Notes under the pieces: generated by a model
What the model was told of the DNA's origin: nothing
Databases searched by the model: none
What the model saw: the letters and a program-made list of their open reading frames with translations, nothing else
Program-made: the position numbers and the translations under genes
Shown: positions 1-12,860 of the stretch, piece by piece
Numbering within the stretch: the first letter of the stretch is position 1
Layout of the letters: each line of letters starts with the position of its first letter
Assembly (NCBI RefSeq): GCF_032854445.1
Contig: NC_088298.1
Location: 21,911,295 to 21,975,294 of the forward strand
DNA: 64,000 bases
Reading direction: 5' to 3'
Source of the DNA: Liolophura sinensis
Lineage: Eukaryota > Mollusca > Polyplacophora > Chitonida > Chitonidae

Positions 1-1440
1 ATAAACAAATACACATGTACATGTATGTGAACAATGTACCAGTTGTTGTGAATAAAAGCGCTGCAGCATGTCTCTCACGGAGCATGAGTCAGACTTCTGT
101 CACAGTGTTTCTTGTAGCGTTTTCAGTCAATTGAAAAGCCAAAATCTACATGTAAACTACAGGCATTGTGGAGTTTGTACATACAATGTCCACTTTAACA
201 GATGTATTAAAATGAGCCAACTTTGCATTAGGAGACTTTCCAGGCAGCAAGATGTACAAGCTTTTATAGTAGTACATGTTTTACTCAGGTAAAAGACACA
301 CAGCACAAGTTAAAGTTAACACAAGGTCTTCCAGTACTCTGGAAATCAAAAAAAAAAAATCACTTCTTTGTTAACACAGATGATATTATTATAACTTCAG
401 GACATGTGAAAGACTCATGTATTCACTGTATCATATCATCATTTGGCTATAATGGCCGACAACGGGCTTGGGTAAGTAGACAGTCAGAAGTCTGGAGGAT
501 TTTAGTATAGTTTACATCTCACACATTGCGTCTTTGCACATAAAGTTATGGCATACGTTCACATTTACAGTAGTTGTACATAGCTGACACCCTTAAATTA
601 ATACAGGCATTGTCATCATCAACCACATACAAGTATGTATCAGTATAACTGTACTGAATTTTTTCTTTTCTTTTTTCATCACTTCTTTAGATCCCTAAAC
701 CAGTTATTTCACAATCAGCTGAGCGAGGTCATTGGGTGACCTCGATAAGTGATATCAGTATATCAGGCAGTACTGGCTGTCCCATTTAAACATATCGCCT
801 TGTAGGCCTACCACTCACTAGCAGTAGAATTAATTAAAAACATATATGTATGCACACTGGGCCATGCAGAGAACAAGGGAAAAGTCTAAAACAGAAGCTG
901 TCAAGATACCACCCTAGTTTCACAGTATAATGGTTAAAACATATGCAGCAAACATATAATTATTTACTCTGAAAATAGAATCTTCTTTACATGCTGTCTG
1001 CGTCAACCAAGAAGACAAAAATAATTTAGTATCAGACACAGGACTGCGTGTGTTACTGTTCTTCTCATGTTTCATCTCTCCTGTTGAGTTTGCAGAAGGT
1101 GAGGGGTGGGGGATTGCCACAGCCAGCACTGTGTCTTTAAGTTTCACACGGGTGGCGGTGACACTGCATGATCTGACATTTATATCACAAGTTATAACGT
1201 AGAGTTGACCCCAAGAAAGTCTGCGACTTAAGATGGGCGGATGCTTGAGAAGAAAAAATGACACGTGCACTGACAATGTCGTCTGGTAGCGGCAATTAAA
1301 TAGGTCATATGAGCCAAAAGTTAACTGAGTATTGAAAGAGAATGACTGAGTAAGATTCGACAGTGAAAGTAGCAAAGGCTGCTGCTTTCGTACAAAAGAT
1401 TTTACAACAGTAAAAGTTACGCCCCATTTCACAGCTCAAG
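1..1440. other. No supported gene
   Basis: AT-rich sequence without recognisable repeats. A 170-codon minus-strand frame at 920-1432 has no recognisable domain and biased, non-coding-looking composition. Confidence 0.5.
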
Positions 1441-1606
1441 AGACGTCTCCGATGACACTGACAGCCCCGGTTTTACTCAACCTCCCTTAACTTCGCTCAA
1501 ATGACAGCAGCAACTTCGAGAAAACCGCCACCAAACTGGCGTATATGTCGCCCAACTCGCGAGCGACGGTGGATTTTAATCACACCACGAAATCAGAGAA
1601 CATAAT

Positions 1607-1660
1607 TCAGTAATTACCTGCTTTCGAACCATTTTTCCTCGCCATCATTTCACAACTCGA
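1607..1660 (-). CDS. Possible first coding exon of an unidentified minus-strand gene
   Basis: On the minus strand a short MMARKNGSKAG frame ends in a donor-like GCAG|gtaatt near 1617. It lies in a locally CpG-richer stretch (1440-1780) that could be a promoter. I did not recognise the protein and found no partner exon in the 1.6 kb to the window edge. It may be chance. Confidence 0.18.
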   Translation of the reverse strand, partial: SSCEMMARKNGSKAGNY

Positions 1661-1996
1661 TACACTCTCCACACTGGCACAGGCCGGAAATGATACTGGA
1701 GGCCTGTTTATGTCGGAAGCTACCGAGCGCTTCCGAAAACACCCGAGTCCCCGCATACAGCGACTTTCATTCTCCGTGGTCGCTGAACAATTTCCTTTCA
1801 TTAAAATATAATTAATCTACATGCACCCAAATTAAGTTTTGTTAAGAAGCAAATAAACAGAAACATCAGCTCATTTGATATCATTTTCTTCTGATGATCT
1901 TTGTTTTGAGATGAATTTCTTATTTAGTAAATCTGACGTCCTAATCCTTTTTATGTTTATCATTAAAACCAGGGTTATGAATTACATGTGAATAGT

Positions 1997-2070
1997 TATT
2001 TATTTATTTTATTGGTGTTTTACCCCGTACCTAAACATACGTGAGTATAAGGGGAACATATACATATATA
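1997..2070 (-). mobile_element. SINE-A tail fragment
   Basis: Tail region only (TTATTTATTTTATTGGTG then TTTACCCCGTACC), degenerate. Confidence 0.55.
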
Positions 2071-2169
2071 CGAATGAGTGAATGAATGATTATATGTCTT
2101 AATGCCAATTCTTCAAAATTTGTAAGAACGCTCTGTAAGATCGAGTAGACCAATGAGTCTACTAGAACT

Positions 2170-2310
2170 CCTTTCCGCCTGAATCAAGACGGCCTAAAGC
2201 TGTGAACGCATTTGTTCTGTCCGTTATTACGTCACAATTATCGGTGTACGTGTGTTCATAAAACACATAGGCTATGAAGAACAAACGCACAGAAGAAAGC
2301 TATGCGTTCA
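2170..2310. repeat. Interspersed repeat, copy 1 of 2
   Basis: Shares a block including TTATTACGTCACAA, TATCGGTG and CTCATAAAACA-like sequence with 4780-4915. Function unknown. Confidence 0.6.
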
Positions 2311-2889
2311 CGTCATTTGGACCTTGTGTGGAGCTCGTACTAATCTCCCGTTATGCTGTACGCGACTATCTGTTCGAAAACTTTCTTGTATGAGATTGTT
2401 TGTTTTTTTCTGTTTTTTTTTTCAGTCAAACATAGTTCAGACTAATATGAATTCTGACGTCTATATTCATCAATAATGTGTCACATTAGAACAGAAGCTA
2501 ATTCTAAGAGCGACTTGAAATATCACAACTACCTGTAGACCTAAATGAGTATGTAGTCTATACTATTAATAGCAGTACTACATTAACATATGATGTCATA
2601 TGACGGTACATAATTCAGCTCTGACGTCATCGTGGACGACCACCAACCGAGGTGATCTGGAGAATCCATAATTCACCAGACTTCGGTCACAGCAGGCCTT
2701 ATACATACTTTTTCAGCCTGGGCCTAGGTAAATTCATCACATGAATGGTCACATACACCGGAGGCTTGTTGCGTATAAATGCTGTCATTTGTGGCCTTTA
2801 GTTAAGATGTTTGTCAGATATATAACCGCTGGCGTCATTATATTACTACATGTAAAGTATATTTAGGTAATTTAAATTGATATTTATTC

Positions 2890-3163
2890 ATCATTTGTTT
2901 ATTTATATGATTGGTGTTTTACGCCGTACTCAAGCATATTTCAATTATACGACGGCGACCAGCATTATGGTGTGCGGAAACCCGGCAGAGCCCGGGGGAA
3001 ACACCCAACCACCCGAATTTGCTAGCAGACCTTCCCACCTTCGGCCGTTGAGGAGGCCAGCATGAACTGGACTTGAACTTACAGCGAGTATATTGGCGAG
3101 AGGCTCCTGCGTCATTGCGTCCCGCTGGCATGCAAACCCCTCGGCCACGCGGAGGCCCAAATA
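2890..3163 (-). mobile_element. SINE-A, near full length
   Basis: tRNA-derived head with B-box-like AACTTGAACTT in reverse, a body containing CGGCCAGCATTATGG-like sequence, and an AAATAA tail. This family is the commonest dispersed repeat in the window. Confidence 0.85.
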
Positions 3164-3391
3164 TTTATTACGTAGATAAGTTTGGATACCAGTATATGGT
3201 ATGTATAAGAATGTATATGTATGTATGCTTGGGGTATGACGTCGCACTTAACAATTTTTCACTGATATGACGACGAGGGTCATATAGGTCAAGGCGGCGT
3301 AAAACAACAAACAAACAAATAAATGAATAAATCCATATGTATTGTATGTAGCGAGTAATAAATCTATGTATTCGTGGTATTGATCCAGATC

Positions 3392-3800
3392 TCAAGTGAA
3401 CAATAGATCTCTGTGTATGTGCACACTGAACAGTAAATCTCTACGTATGGTATACAGTGTACAAAAGATATCTATGTATTGTATATAGTGAACAAAATAT
3501 CTCTATGTATGGTATACGGTGAACAGTAGATCTTTATGTATGGTATACAGTAAACAAAAGATCTCTATGCATGGTATACGGTGAACAAAAGATCTCTATA
3601 TATGGTATACAGTGACCAAAAGATTTCTGTTTATGGTACACAGTTTAACAAAAGATCTCTATGTATTGTATACATCGAACAAAAGATCTCTATATATTGT
3701 ATACAGTGAACAACAGATCTCTATGTATGGTATACAGTGAACAATAGATCTCTATGTATGGTATACAGTGAACAATAAATTGTTACGTGTGCTTTACAGC
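3392..3800. repeat. 31-bp minisatellite
   Basis: About 13 units of GTGAACAATAGATCTC-TATGTATGGTATACA; most contain AGATCT. A degenerate continuation reaches about 4260. Confidence 0.88.
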
Positions 3801-4262
3801 GAGCAATGTAGATCGATGTATAAGCTATATGTTGTACGTCGCGCTAGCTGTACTTCGACGAGCAAGGTATTCAGCAAGAAATAGATTCATATGTATGTAT
3901 ACAGCTATATCGATGTGTATCGTATTCTAAGAGCAATGGAGATCGATACGCATGGCATATATAAGGCACTAAACTGACATACTTCGTATACAGTGAGCAA
4001 TATAGATCGATACGTATGGTATACCATGAGCAATAGATTGATGTGCATTGAATAGCAATAAATCGATATAAGTTTATATATAGAGATACTCAACTATTTA
4101 TACTGGGGGCAATAGATCTATATGGCGTTAATTTAGCGAGCAAAGGATCGATATCATGGCGCATGGTGTCCAGGGACAGCATGCAGGTCGATAGGCATGG
4201 TATTCAGTAAGCGATAGTTCGATATATACGTGGTATTCAGGTGCAATAGTCCTTAATTCATT

Positions 4263-5540
4263 GCGAAGCTAGTGTATAGACCATATATGATATAATTAAA
4301 GACGTAGGCATACAGCGCAGAGAGTAAGACCAGCGCAGGGGCGATTCCTACTGGACAGGGAATTAGTTGATTTCCCAGCTCTCGCTGCTTGATAGGAATT
4401 AGTACCCTAATGTTATTCTGTATATTTTAGGGTACAAAATCCTTTTTAGCTGCCAACATGCCATTTTTGGTGTACAGGTAGGCCCCTACATGCCAGGTAT
4501 TAAAATGATGGGAATTGGGTAAGCTTTGTCTAAGCTTTTGACGTTAAACTCCAAGCACTCACTCACTTACTCTAAGCTTTTGGGCTTAGCTTTCACTGTG
4601 TTTTACTGATGAAAGTTTGAAATTCAATATGTCAAGATTTTTATGGCTGCATTCTCATAGGCTGGGTCAGGTATGCACAAAGGCTTATTTGGTACGGAAT
4701 GTTTGAGACTGAGACACTAAACGTTAACATCGTTAACATCGTTTATGGAAAATTAATAGGAATCTGAGGCCAGTGGAGAACTCGTCAACTCCATCGCGCC
4801 TGTATTAAGACGGCCCAAAGCTCATTTACTCTGTCCTTTATTACGTCACAAATATCGGTGCACGTGTGCTCATAAAACATATATGAAGTAGACGAAAACG
4901 ATGCGTTCTACTGTGAAATTTTAAAGTCTCACACCCAGAATTTAAATCCCCATATAATCTTCTCCACACAAGGATAACGTTTTTGTTCCTACAATATTTA
5001 TCAAAGTAGAAAGCCTGAGACTAGCCTGCGCAGTAATTTAGCTGCGCGGGGTATAAATTTAGTGTCCTTTGTACATCCTTAGTACACATACACTCGGACG
5101 ATATCCATATATGTACAATGTTTATGAAAATGTATATATTTGCGGTGTAGACATAAGGAAGTCCTACATTGAACGCTTGGTTGATAATTATTTGTTTTGT
5201 TAATCATAAATGAAAAGTCCTGTGAACACTTGGAATGACTAGATATGTTGATTTCATTCCATGGTGCATGACGTATGGAAGCCGGAAGAGGACACCTGGT
5301 CCAGCACCACTGCCAATGGTAGCACCTTCGTGCACGTCTCGCTCTTCAAAATCGCGACAGGATCGAGCAATTTATACAATGCAGTATCGTGTTTTCGAGA
5401 AATACAGACACGAGCTGGAACACGTCCTACAGTTTTGAATAGAATATAAGACGCAGACCTTTAGCGCCTGAGGTTGATGTATTTAAGCTTGATGACCATC
5501 CTGTCGATACCGTCTTTTGTCACAGAGGTCACGAATTGAC
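4263..5540. other. Gene-free stretch
   Basis: Holds a SINE-B tail scrap near 4539-4572 (GACGTTAAACTCCAAGCA) and the second interspersed repeat copy at 4780-4915. A 62-codon plus-strand frame at 5261-5449 is unrecognised. Confidence 0.5.
4780..4915. repeat. Interspersed repeat, copy 2 of 2
   Basis: Matches 2170-2310 through the TTATTACGTCACAA and TATCGGTG blocks. Confidence 0.6.
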
Positions 5541-5548
5541 GTACGTAT

Positions 5549-5660
5549 ATTTATTTATTTGGCTGGTGTTTTATGCCGCGCTCAAGAATATTTCACTTTA
5601 CAGGCGCGATCAGCATTATTGCTAGCATGGGTGCTAACCACTCGCTCACGGTGACCCACG
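5549..5660 (-). mobile_element. SINE-A, internally deleted
   Basis: Tail and ATATTTCACTT motif joined directly to head-like CTAACCACTCGCTCACGG; most of the body is missing. Confidence 0.7.
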
Positions 5661-6431
5661 TTTGCATGTGTTTATACTAAATCACTTACGCAATGGTTTC
5701 ATTAATTGTTTGCACGCTGTCGTATGTACGTTATTGTTTGCATGAACATTTAAAATTAACGATATCTAATATCACTCTTTTTATGTTATCTCTCAACTGA
5801 ACGAAAAATATTCACTCTGTCTTCAAAAGTGAAATATCGTCAGCGAGCGAGCTATAGTAATTCTACTTCCATACACTCAAAATGTCGCCAATTTGCAATA
5901 CGCTATATAGATTCAGACCATCCTTTAATTCCTTTGTCTTGTGGCCGTCAAAGTAATGATTCGACAATAATTTAACTATTTAATTCCAGAGGTGATGAAA
6001 ATAATAGGTATGATTATATACTAATTTACTTAATGGGATGCACGTCATGCATGATGTGTGAAATTGCGCTTCATTTAACGGTTAGTTGCATGTTAGAATA
6101 CCTGTCACGTAAAGGGCTAATTAATTTAGCCTTCTAGGCCTATTGGCCTACACAATATTAAATGCGTATTATTTTGAATTTTAAAAAAAAAATAGTTGAA
6201 ATCTCAGGCGAGAATCTAGGAAGCTTGCCAACGTTAAATTGAGTATTATGAACCTGAAAAGACAAAGCACACAAGTATATGTGTGTCTTGGCATCAGTAT
6301 ATAGGCGTATATTTGTACGTGTTTTCATGCAGAAATTATGGGAAAATTCACCTAAAGATCTGCCTTAAACGGGTGCACACCAAAGGTATTCCAGATAATT
6401 TGCTTATAGACAAATTTTATATTGTACATAG
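5661..6431. other. AT-rich gene-free stretch
   Basis: No gene or repeat recognised. Confidence 0.5.
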
Positions 6432-7272
6432 ATGGAAGTCCAGAAATTTGGTTATATACTAATTCAACCAAAGATCTGCAGGATACGAAAAGATGCACAG
6501 AGATATGGGACATGGGTGGATATTCCAGGAATTTGGTTATGGCCAAATTCAGCCAGAGATCTGCGTGATATGGACGGACGTAGAGAAGATATCGGCCATG
6601 GATGGATATTCCAGGAAATTGGTTATGGGCTGATTCATCCAGATATCTGCGTGATATGAACAGGAGATATCGGCCATGGGTGGATATTCCAGGAATTTGG
6701 TTATGGCCAAATTCAGCCAGAGATCTGCGTGATATGGACGGACGTAGAGAAGATATCGGCCATGGATGGATATTCCAGGAAATTGGTTATGGGCTGATTC
6801 AACCAGATATCTGCGTGATATGAACAGGAGATATCGGCCATGGATGGATATTCCAGGAATTTGGTTATGGACAAATTAATCCAGAGATCTGCGTGATATG
6901 GACGGACGCAGAGAAGATATCGGCCATGGATGGATATTCCAGGAAATTGGTTATGGGCTGATTCAACCAGATATCTGCGTGATATGAACAGGCGATATCG
7001 GCCATGGGTGGATATTCCAGGAATTTGGTTATGGACAAATTCAGCCAGAGATCTGCGTGATATGGACGGACGTAGAGAAGATATCGGTCATGGATGGATA
7101 TTCCAGGAAATTGGTTATGGGCTGATTCAACCAGATATCTGCGTGATATGAACAGGCGATATCGGCCATGGGTGGATATTCCAGGAATTTGGTTATGGAC
7201 AAATTCAGCCAGAGATCTGCGTGATATGGACGGACGTAGAGAAGATATCGGCCATGGATGGATATTCCAGAA
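6432..7272. repeat. 164-bp higher-order tandem repeat
   Basis: Each unit is two related subunits of 88 and 76 bp, both containing GGATATTCCAGGAA and ATCTGCGTGATATG. About 4.6 units run from 6511, with a decayed lead-in from 6432. One plus-strand frame stays open for up to about 70 codons per segment, an effect of the repeat. Confidence 0.93.
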
Positions 7273-7277
7273 ATTTG

Positions 7278-7500
7278 TGTTAGTATTTAGTGTGCGTGTG
7301 TCAGTATTTAGTGTGCATATATCAGTATTTAGTGTGCATCTAGTGTGTATCTATTGTACATTTAGTGTGCATATGTCAGTATTTCGTATACATGTGTCAG
7401 TATTTAGTCGGTCTGTGTCAGTGTTTGGAGTGCATGTGTCATTATTTGGTGTGCATGCGTCAGTATATAATCTGTTTATGCCGGGTATTTAGCACATACA
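7278..7500. repeat. Degenerate 21-bp repeat
   Basis: Variants of CAGTATTTAGTGTGCATGTGT directly after the 164-bp array. Confidence 0.75.
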
Positions 7501-7854
7501 TTTGTCCGGTATTTATCACTCCCCGTATAAGCAAGAGACAGCGGCCTGGCCTGGGGATCAGTTTCGGGTACGTACAAAACCCTATGGAACTGTCAACCGA
7601 AGAGATCGGCCTGGCCTGGGAATCAGTCTTGAGTGGGGAAAATAACCCTTAAAACTGGCAAAACTCATCTCTGGTTTAGCGTCCAGCACCGAGAATGCAT
7701 GTAAGACAAAGAGCGGCCGTTCTTGGCTTGGCGTTCCAGTGAGGCAGCACTTTTAGTATACGGTGTCGGTGTTGGGTATTTCAACGGACCTGCATGTTAC
7801 AAGGCGTAACAGGAGTGAAATGTCCGAAATACTGTTGAACTCAACATTAAACTC

Positions 7855-7950
7855 TAGACAGAAAATGAAAAAACTTAAAATGTGATATATTCTAGCATCA
7901 CTGAAACAACAAACTTTTTGTTGAAATTAACAGATTATTTTTTTGAGTGT
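7855..7950 (-). mobile_element. MITE-1 end fragment
   Basis: Right-end half of the MITE-1 family: TCTAGCATCACT, then AACAGATT and TTTTTTGAGTG. Confidence 0.65.
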
Positions 7951-8028
7951 AATCACTATTGTCTGATCTGTACTCGCGTCCATCAACATACTTCACAATA
8001 CATAAATGTAATATGACATTTTATGTTC

Positions 8029-8271
8029 ACTCAAAGAAATAATCTGTTAATTTGTCTGAGTGATGCTAGAATGTATTCTGTTATTGTAGCAGATTATTCT
8101 GTTAAATACAGCAGAAGTATTCTGGTAATTCAACATAAGGATTCTGTTAAACTAACAAGATATTATGTTGAATAGAACACAGTGCTGTCTCATAATAACA
8201 GAAAACATTCTAACATCACTCAGACAGCATACTTTCTGTTAAAACTAACAGATAATTTTTTGAGCGTTGAT
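8029..8271. mobile_element. MITE-1, complete copy
   Basis: Long inverted termini: CACTCAAAGAAATAATCTG at the left and CAGATAATTTTTTGAGCG at the right; internal GTGATGCTAGAATG and CATTCTAACATCAC are also inverted. No coding capacity, so a non-autonomous DNA element is likely. Confidence 0.75.
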
Positions 8272-8509
8272 TTTCAGCGAGGCAGCACTATACATTATAA
8301 ACTTTATGCCCGTCGTTTTCTGTATATCATAATTAAGCCTTTATACATTACATGTATACCACACTGAGCTTTGACATACAACCCGAATTAAATTTCTGTA
8401 AGACTATAATAAATTATAAATTTCTATAACACAGAGGTGGGTCCGTACATGCATTAGGACACACACCTAACTGATTCAGACCCTAATGCGTGCATACCAC
8501 TCTCTCTAC

Positions 8510-8531
8510 AACCCCCCCCCCCCCCCCCCCA
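8510..8531. repeat. Poly-C tract
   Basis: About 20 consecutive C bases followed by ACACCCCC. Confidence 0.9.
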
Positions 8532-8782
8532 CACCCCCTTACGCTCTCTTCGAGGTAGGGGTCGATAACTCCGACATTTCTTCACATGACGAATTGCACG
8601 CATCTGTGTGCCAGCTGTGACACTGACAGATTAAGGTTGCACTGTCGATTGTCGATATACGTCCAGGTAACAGCTGAGGAGAGGAATTTGAAACTGTTTA
8701 AACTGTACAGGATTGTCAAAGTCATACCGATTAAATACTGATTACGTTTGTTTCTTCACTCAAGACGTTTTTGACGGCGTTT

Positions 8783-8925
8783 ATTTGTCTGTCTACCTGT
8801 CACTTTACCTGTTCGCCTGTCTGTATGTCTGCCTCTCTGTCTGTCTGTGTGTCTGTTTACCTATCTGCCTGCACGTCCATCTGCTTCTCTGTCTGTCTGT
8901 TTGTTTGTCTGTCTGTCGGAACATT
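8783..8925. repeat. (CTGT)n-rich microsatellite
   Basis: Imperfect CTGT/CTGC runs; gives Cys/Leu/Ser-rich spurious frames. Confidence 0.85.
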
Positions 8926-8987
8926 TACGGTTACTTTAAAGGGCATACTGGGATTTATATAAACTACACCAGTACGTAGCACCTCTG

Positions 8988-9208
8988 GCACAGCAGTCCC
9001 ATATTCCACAAGCCATCGTCAGTTGGTTAGCATGGGTTTAGAGTCGTACTGGAATAGTCCGTGGTGATAATGGTACGTTATATATGCTCTTCAAGGTAGG
9101 AGTCGATAACTTCGACATTTCTACACCACTGCAGTCCCATATTCCACAAGTCATCGTCTGTTGGTTAGAATGGTTTTCGAGTCGTACTGAAAAGGTCCGT
9201 GGTGATAA
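8988..9208. repeat. Local tandem duplication, about 144-bp offset
   Basis: GCAGTCCCATATTCCACAAG through CCGTGGTGATAA occurs at 8988-9072 and again at 9130-9208. Confidence 0.8.
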
Positions 9209-9342
9209 CTTAGCTGCCTTTAACCCTATTAAAGCAGGGTCGAACAATAACACAAGCAAATACACATATATAGGCAAACCTCGGGCGGGCTAGTGGCACA
9301 CTTTTGTGTCACCAGTAGTGAACATTTATCCTGCCTGCAACT

Positions 9343-9622
9343 CTCAAAAAATAATGTGTTAAATTTAACAGAAAATCTGTTTCATTGGTGATGCTAGAAT
9401 GTATTCTGACACTGCAGCTATTTATTCCACCGTTGCGGTAGATTATTGTGTTAAATATAGCACACATATTCCATTAACTCAACAAAAAGACTGCATCAAA
9501 TTAAAGGTGCTATTATGTTAAATGCGAGTATGACGCAGTATTATGTTGTAAAAATACAATACATTCTATCATCACTGAGATAACATATAGTAAAAATTGA
9601 TCGAATTATTTTCTAGTACAGT
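9343..9622. mobile_element. MITE-1, diverged full copy
   Basis: Starts CTCAAAAAATAATGTG and has GTGATGCTAGAATG and CATTCTATCATCACTG in inverted arrangement. Confidence 0.7.
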
Positions 9623-10130
9623 TTTTAGTAGCCTTTGTTCCGATATACACTTCATTTTAGTGTTTTCTTTGCCTTGAAAGTAAACATAGTAAAGCGCATT
9701 TTATATTTGTTTATCCACCAATAGCCATCCACAAGCGTATATACATATAAACGAAGCCTATATATATGTATAGCATTCTCTGTTATTACCGCAAAATACC
9801 TTTGTAGGTGCGATTGGGCTCTGCAGTGCCCATAACGTAATATTAGTATAACGTTTTATAACACAATTTCCTAATGATTAACTCAGAAGATAATATTATA
9901 TGTCAAATTTAACGGATAAGTTTTTAACGTGTACATGTATTAGACATGCTAGATACATGGAAACATGTATTTTACTTAAATGATTGATGCATAAGGTAAT
10001 ACTTATGTAAATCTAATGCTGTAGAAAATAATTTGTTCTGTGGAAGAAACTTCCCCTTTACTGCAAATAGACACAGACTTAAAGGTTTAATCTACTCATC
10101 TAAGACCCTGGAACTACGTAAAATGACAAT
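9623..10130. other. AT-rich gene-free stretch
   Basis: Nothing recognised. Confidence 0.5.
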
Positions 10131-10267
10131 ATTTATTTATCTTATTTATTTGATTAGTGTTTCACGCCGTACTCAAGAATATTTCACATATACGACGGCG
10201 GCCAGCATTATGTTGGAAGGCAACCGGTTAGAGCCCTTGGGAAACTCACGACAATCCGTACGTCCGT
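10131..10267 (-). mobile_element. SINE-A, head missing
   Basis: Tail and body as far as CTCACGACAATCCG. Confidence 0.75.
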
Positions 10268-10299
10268 AAAATGACCATAAGTTAAATGTTGACTACCAA

Positions 10300-10440
10300 C
10301 ATAAAGATTGTATTAGATTAACTAGATATTATATTTCAAGAATAACAGTGCAATTATATATTATAATAATAGACTAAATTCCAGTGTCACTCAGACAACA
10401 AACTTTCTGTTTAATTAACAGATTACATTTTTCGTGAAGG
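10300..10440. mobile_element. MITE-1 right-half fragment
   Basis: TGTCACTCAGACAACAAAC followed by TCTG, TTAACAGATTA and a poly-T end. Confidence 0.6.
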
Positions 10441-11396
10441 AAGAGATTAATGCAGCGGAGTTGTGAATTTTACAGAGCTGTTCTGGTCATGTGGAGGAGA
10501 ATATGACGTCAAATTCAATAAAAAGTAGTTTTTGACGATCAAGAGATAAACTATAGCTCGTCAAAGAAAAAACTAAGGTGGTACCATAAACTTTATAACT
10601 CTGTTAAATACATCTGTAACACCTTGATGAAACTGTTAAAGCATATGCCTACGATGCAGTACCTGTACCCTGTTTTAAGTTGATCAACTTACCTGGAAAT
10701 CAAGAAAGACCAGCTATTTCAGGGTGTATAACACGGACTGAGTGCGGTAGTACCCGAAGCTAACTGTCTTAGCTTACAATCCCAGAGGAGAGTGGGGGAG
10801 CTCTGGGAGGGCAACCTTCGTTAGGAAAGACTGCGATCACGTGAGCACAAAGATCCCCCATCCTGGGTCAGCATGAAATCGATTGTTTTTATTTGGGACA
10901 GAGCTTATCGGCCAGGCCTTTGGTCCCAGACCGACATATGTTACCTGTCTAAAATGGAGGCCATTGCCACACACCTTTATATGTCGAATATATGCGGTAT
11001 GACCTAACGCAATGCGCATGCGTACATCAGGTAAGATTGAGACGTATCTGATGCTTAGCGCTTTACTTATTGTACGTAAGAAAATACCCTGCAATGCGGG
11101 CATTTAATACTGCACGATCATAACCAAAGTTAGAAGAAATAAGGTGTTTTCAGCGTCATGGTGGCACCGGTCTAACGACCTTGAACAATTTTCAAGGTCA
11201 ATGAAATAGGTTTTGTCTTCATCATAATAGATGCACATATGGTAGAATTTCGAAGAAAATTAATGAAAGGATTCAAAAGATATCGTTTTCATATGTACAA
11301 GCCTGTTACGAAATATTACTTAAATGATTCTATACAATGACCTTTGAAAAACAGAACCAAGGTCACAGAATATGAATATTGTTCTTTTCAAAGCCC
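10441..11396. other. No supported gene
   Basis: An 88-codon minus-strand frame at 10837-11103 has no domain I recognise and no splice context. Confidence 0.45.
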
Positions 11397-11670
11397 AAAG
11401 CCCAGCGCACACGGACAACAATGGTTGTCGAAAACGAGATTTCTTGACCCAGACAACAACAAATCCTCGAAATGTACTCGAAAGAATTGCTAAGTCTTGA
11501 ACACTTGTTCCAAACATTCAGCTTGTTTAACTTTGGTCAACAAAAAATCCAGAAACAAATGAATCGAGCACAAGATTTCGCTCGTGTGCTGGCAATCTGG
11601 ATCTTATGAGATCGTTGTCGTCGAAAATCCAATTTTCGACAACAAATGTTGTCTGTGTGCGCTAGACTTT
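11397..11670. mobile_element. MITE-2 with about 40-bp inverted ends
   Basis: Left AGCGCACACGGACAACAA, right rc AGCGCACACAGACAACAT; both continue to TTGTCGAAAA. About 270 bp, non-coding. I saw no clear target duplication. Confidence 0.7.
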
Positions 11671-12529
11671 AGCTGTACATTTGGGATAAGTTTGGTAAAT
11701 CTGGCTATAAGCGTCCAGTAGATAAAGTGTTTTCAAAGAAACGAACGGGTGGACTGGTGCCATGCAATCGCTACGACAATACTTGGCCGATTTGTTCGCC
11801 ACTTTAGGCTAATCAGTCCTGAGAAAAATAAATTTGCACAGAGAGTGTCGAATGGGTTATAGGTACTTTCCATACAGCCCCAAATCTCCAAAAGAAAAGT
11901 TAAAGATGAAGAAAACATTAAAAATACACAACGTTCATGTGAAAGAATGAGAAAAGTTAGCCGTATGGTAAGTATTCGGGGCCATCTCTTGGTATATTGT
12001 CTTTAAGTGCTATTAATGTTATAAATGAGGATTTAACACATGTTTAATAAATATGTTTGCACTAGAATTTGGTCTTTTCAGCCAACAAATTTTAACAAAT
12101 GTGTTCAACCTGGATTTTAATGATACACGTTTATATATATATATATAATGTATTCATAAATATTATCATAAGTCAGATTAAATGCATGTGTTTTGATGTA
12201 AACAACAAGTTTACGTTCAAATAAAGCTAATTAGACATGCGTCACATCCTTATTTAGAAAAATATTATGAAAGGACGATATGTGCTAAGAAACGATCCCC
12301 AATATCCATAAAATAAAAACAGATTTTCAAATACGCATTTCTCCTGAAAGATCATGTTTGCAAATAAGTTTTTACGCTCTTTCTTCTTGTTTTGGCATCA
12401 TTTTTATTCTTTCTTCTCCTTTAAGAATAGCCATCGACAGAATCTGTGTAGCTTCCACAAATATCTCGTGGTTGAGCAGATAACATGCACTCGAGGTGTT
12501 ACTGGTGAGGAACCTTTCAGTTCCACCTA

Positions 12530-12860
12530 CATACTAGAAACACTTGTGTTGTATGAAGACAAACTTGTGTTCTTTCCAACAAAAGTCTTGTGTCATATTT
12601 GAACAACTCCATATCTTGTGTTGAAATAAATGCACACAAGATATGTTAGATGTTGCAAAGTACACAAGTTTTTTTGATGTATTGCATAAATTACTTCACT
12701 TTCATTCAACACAAGTACCCGCTATGTGTTTTATTATTTTGTAACACAAACCTGTACTTCACATTAACTTAACACGTCTTTGTGTTGGGATAACAGTTTC
12801 CTGTGTTGAATGAAAACAATACAAGTTATTGTATTAGATTTCAACACAAATGTTGTTTTT
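12530..12860. mobile_element. Possible MITE-3, CTTGTGTT-rich
   Basis: Many direct and inverted copies of CTTGTGTTGAA/TTCAACACAAG; outer ends are AACACTTGTGTTG and CAACACAAATGTTG. Non-coding. Confidence 0.45.

Noticed and set aside
920-1432. 170-codon minus-strand frame
   Set aside because: No domain, no signal of family membership, and no splice or start context.
3392-3800. CRISPR-like array
   Set aside because: 31-bp units follow each other without spacers, in an intron-rich animal genome.
5261-5449. 62-codon plus-strand frame (WKPEEDTW...)
   Set aside because: Composition is plausible for an exon, but I recognised no family and found no partner exons.
10837-11103. 88-codon minus-strand frame
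   Set aside because: Unrecognised, no supporting context; kept only as a note.
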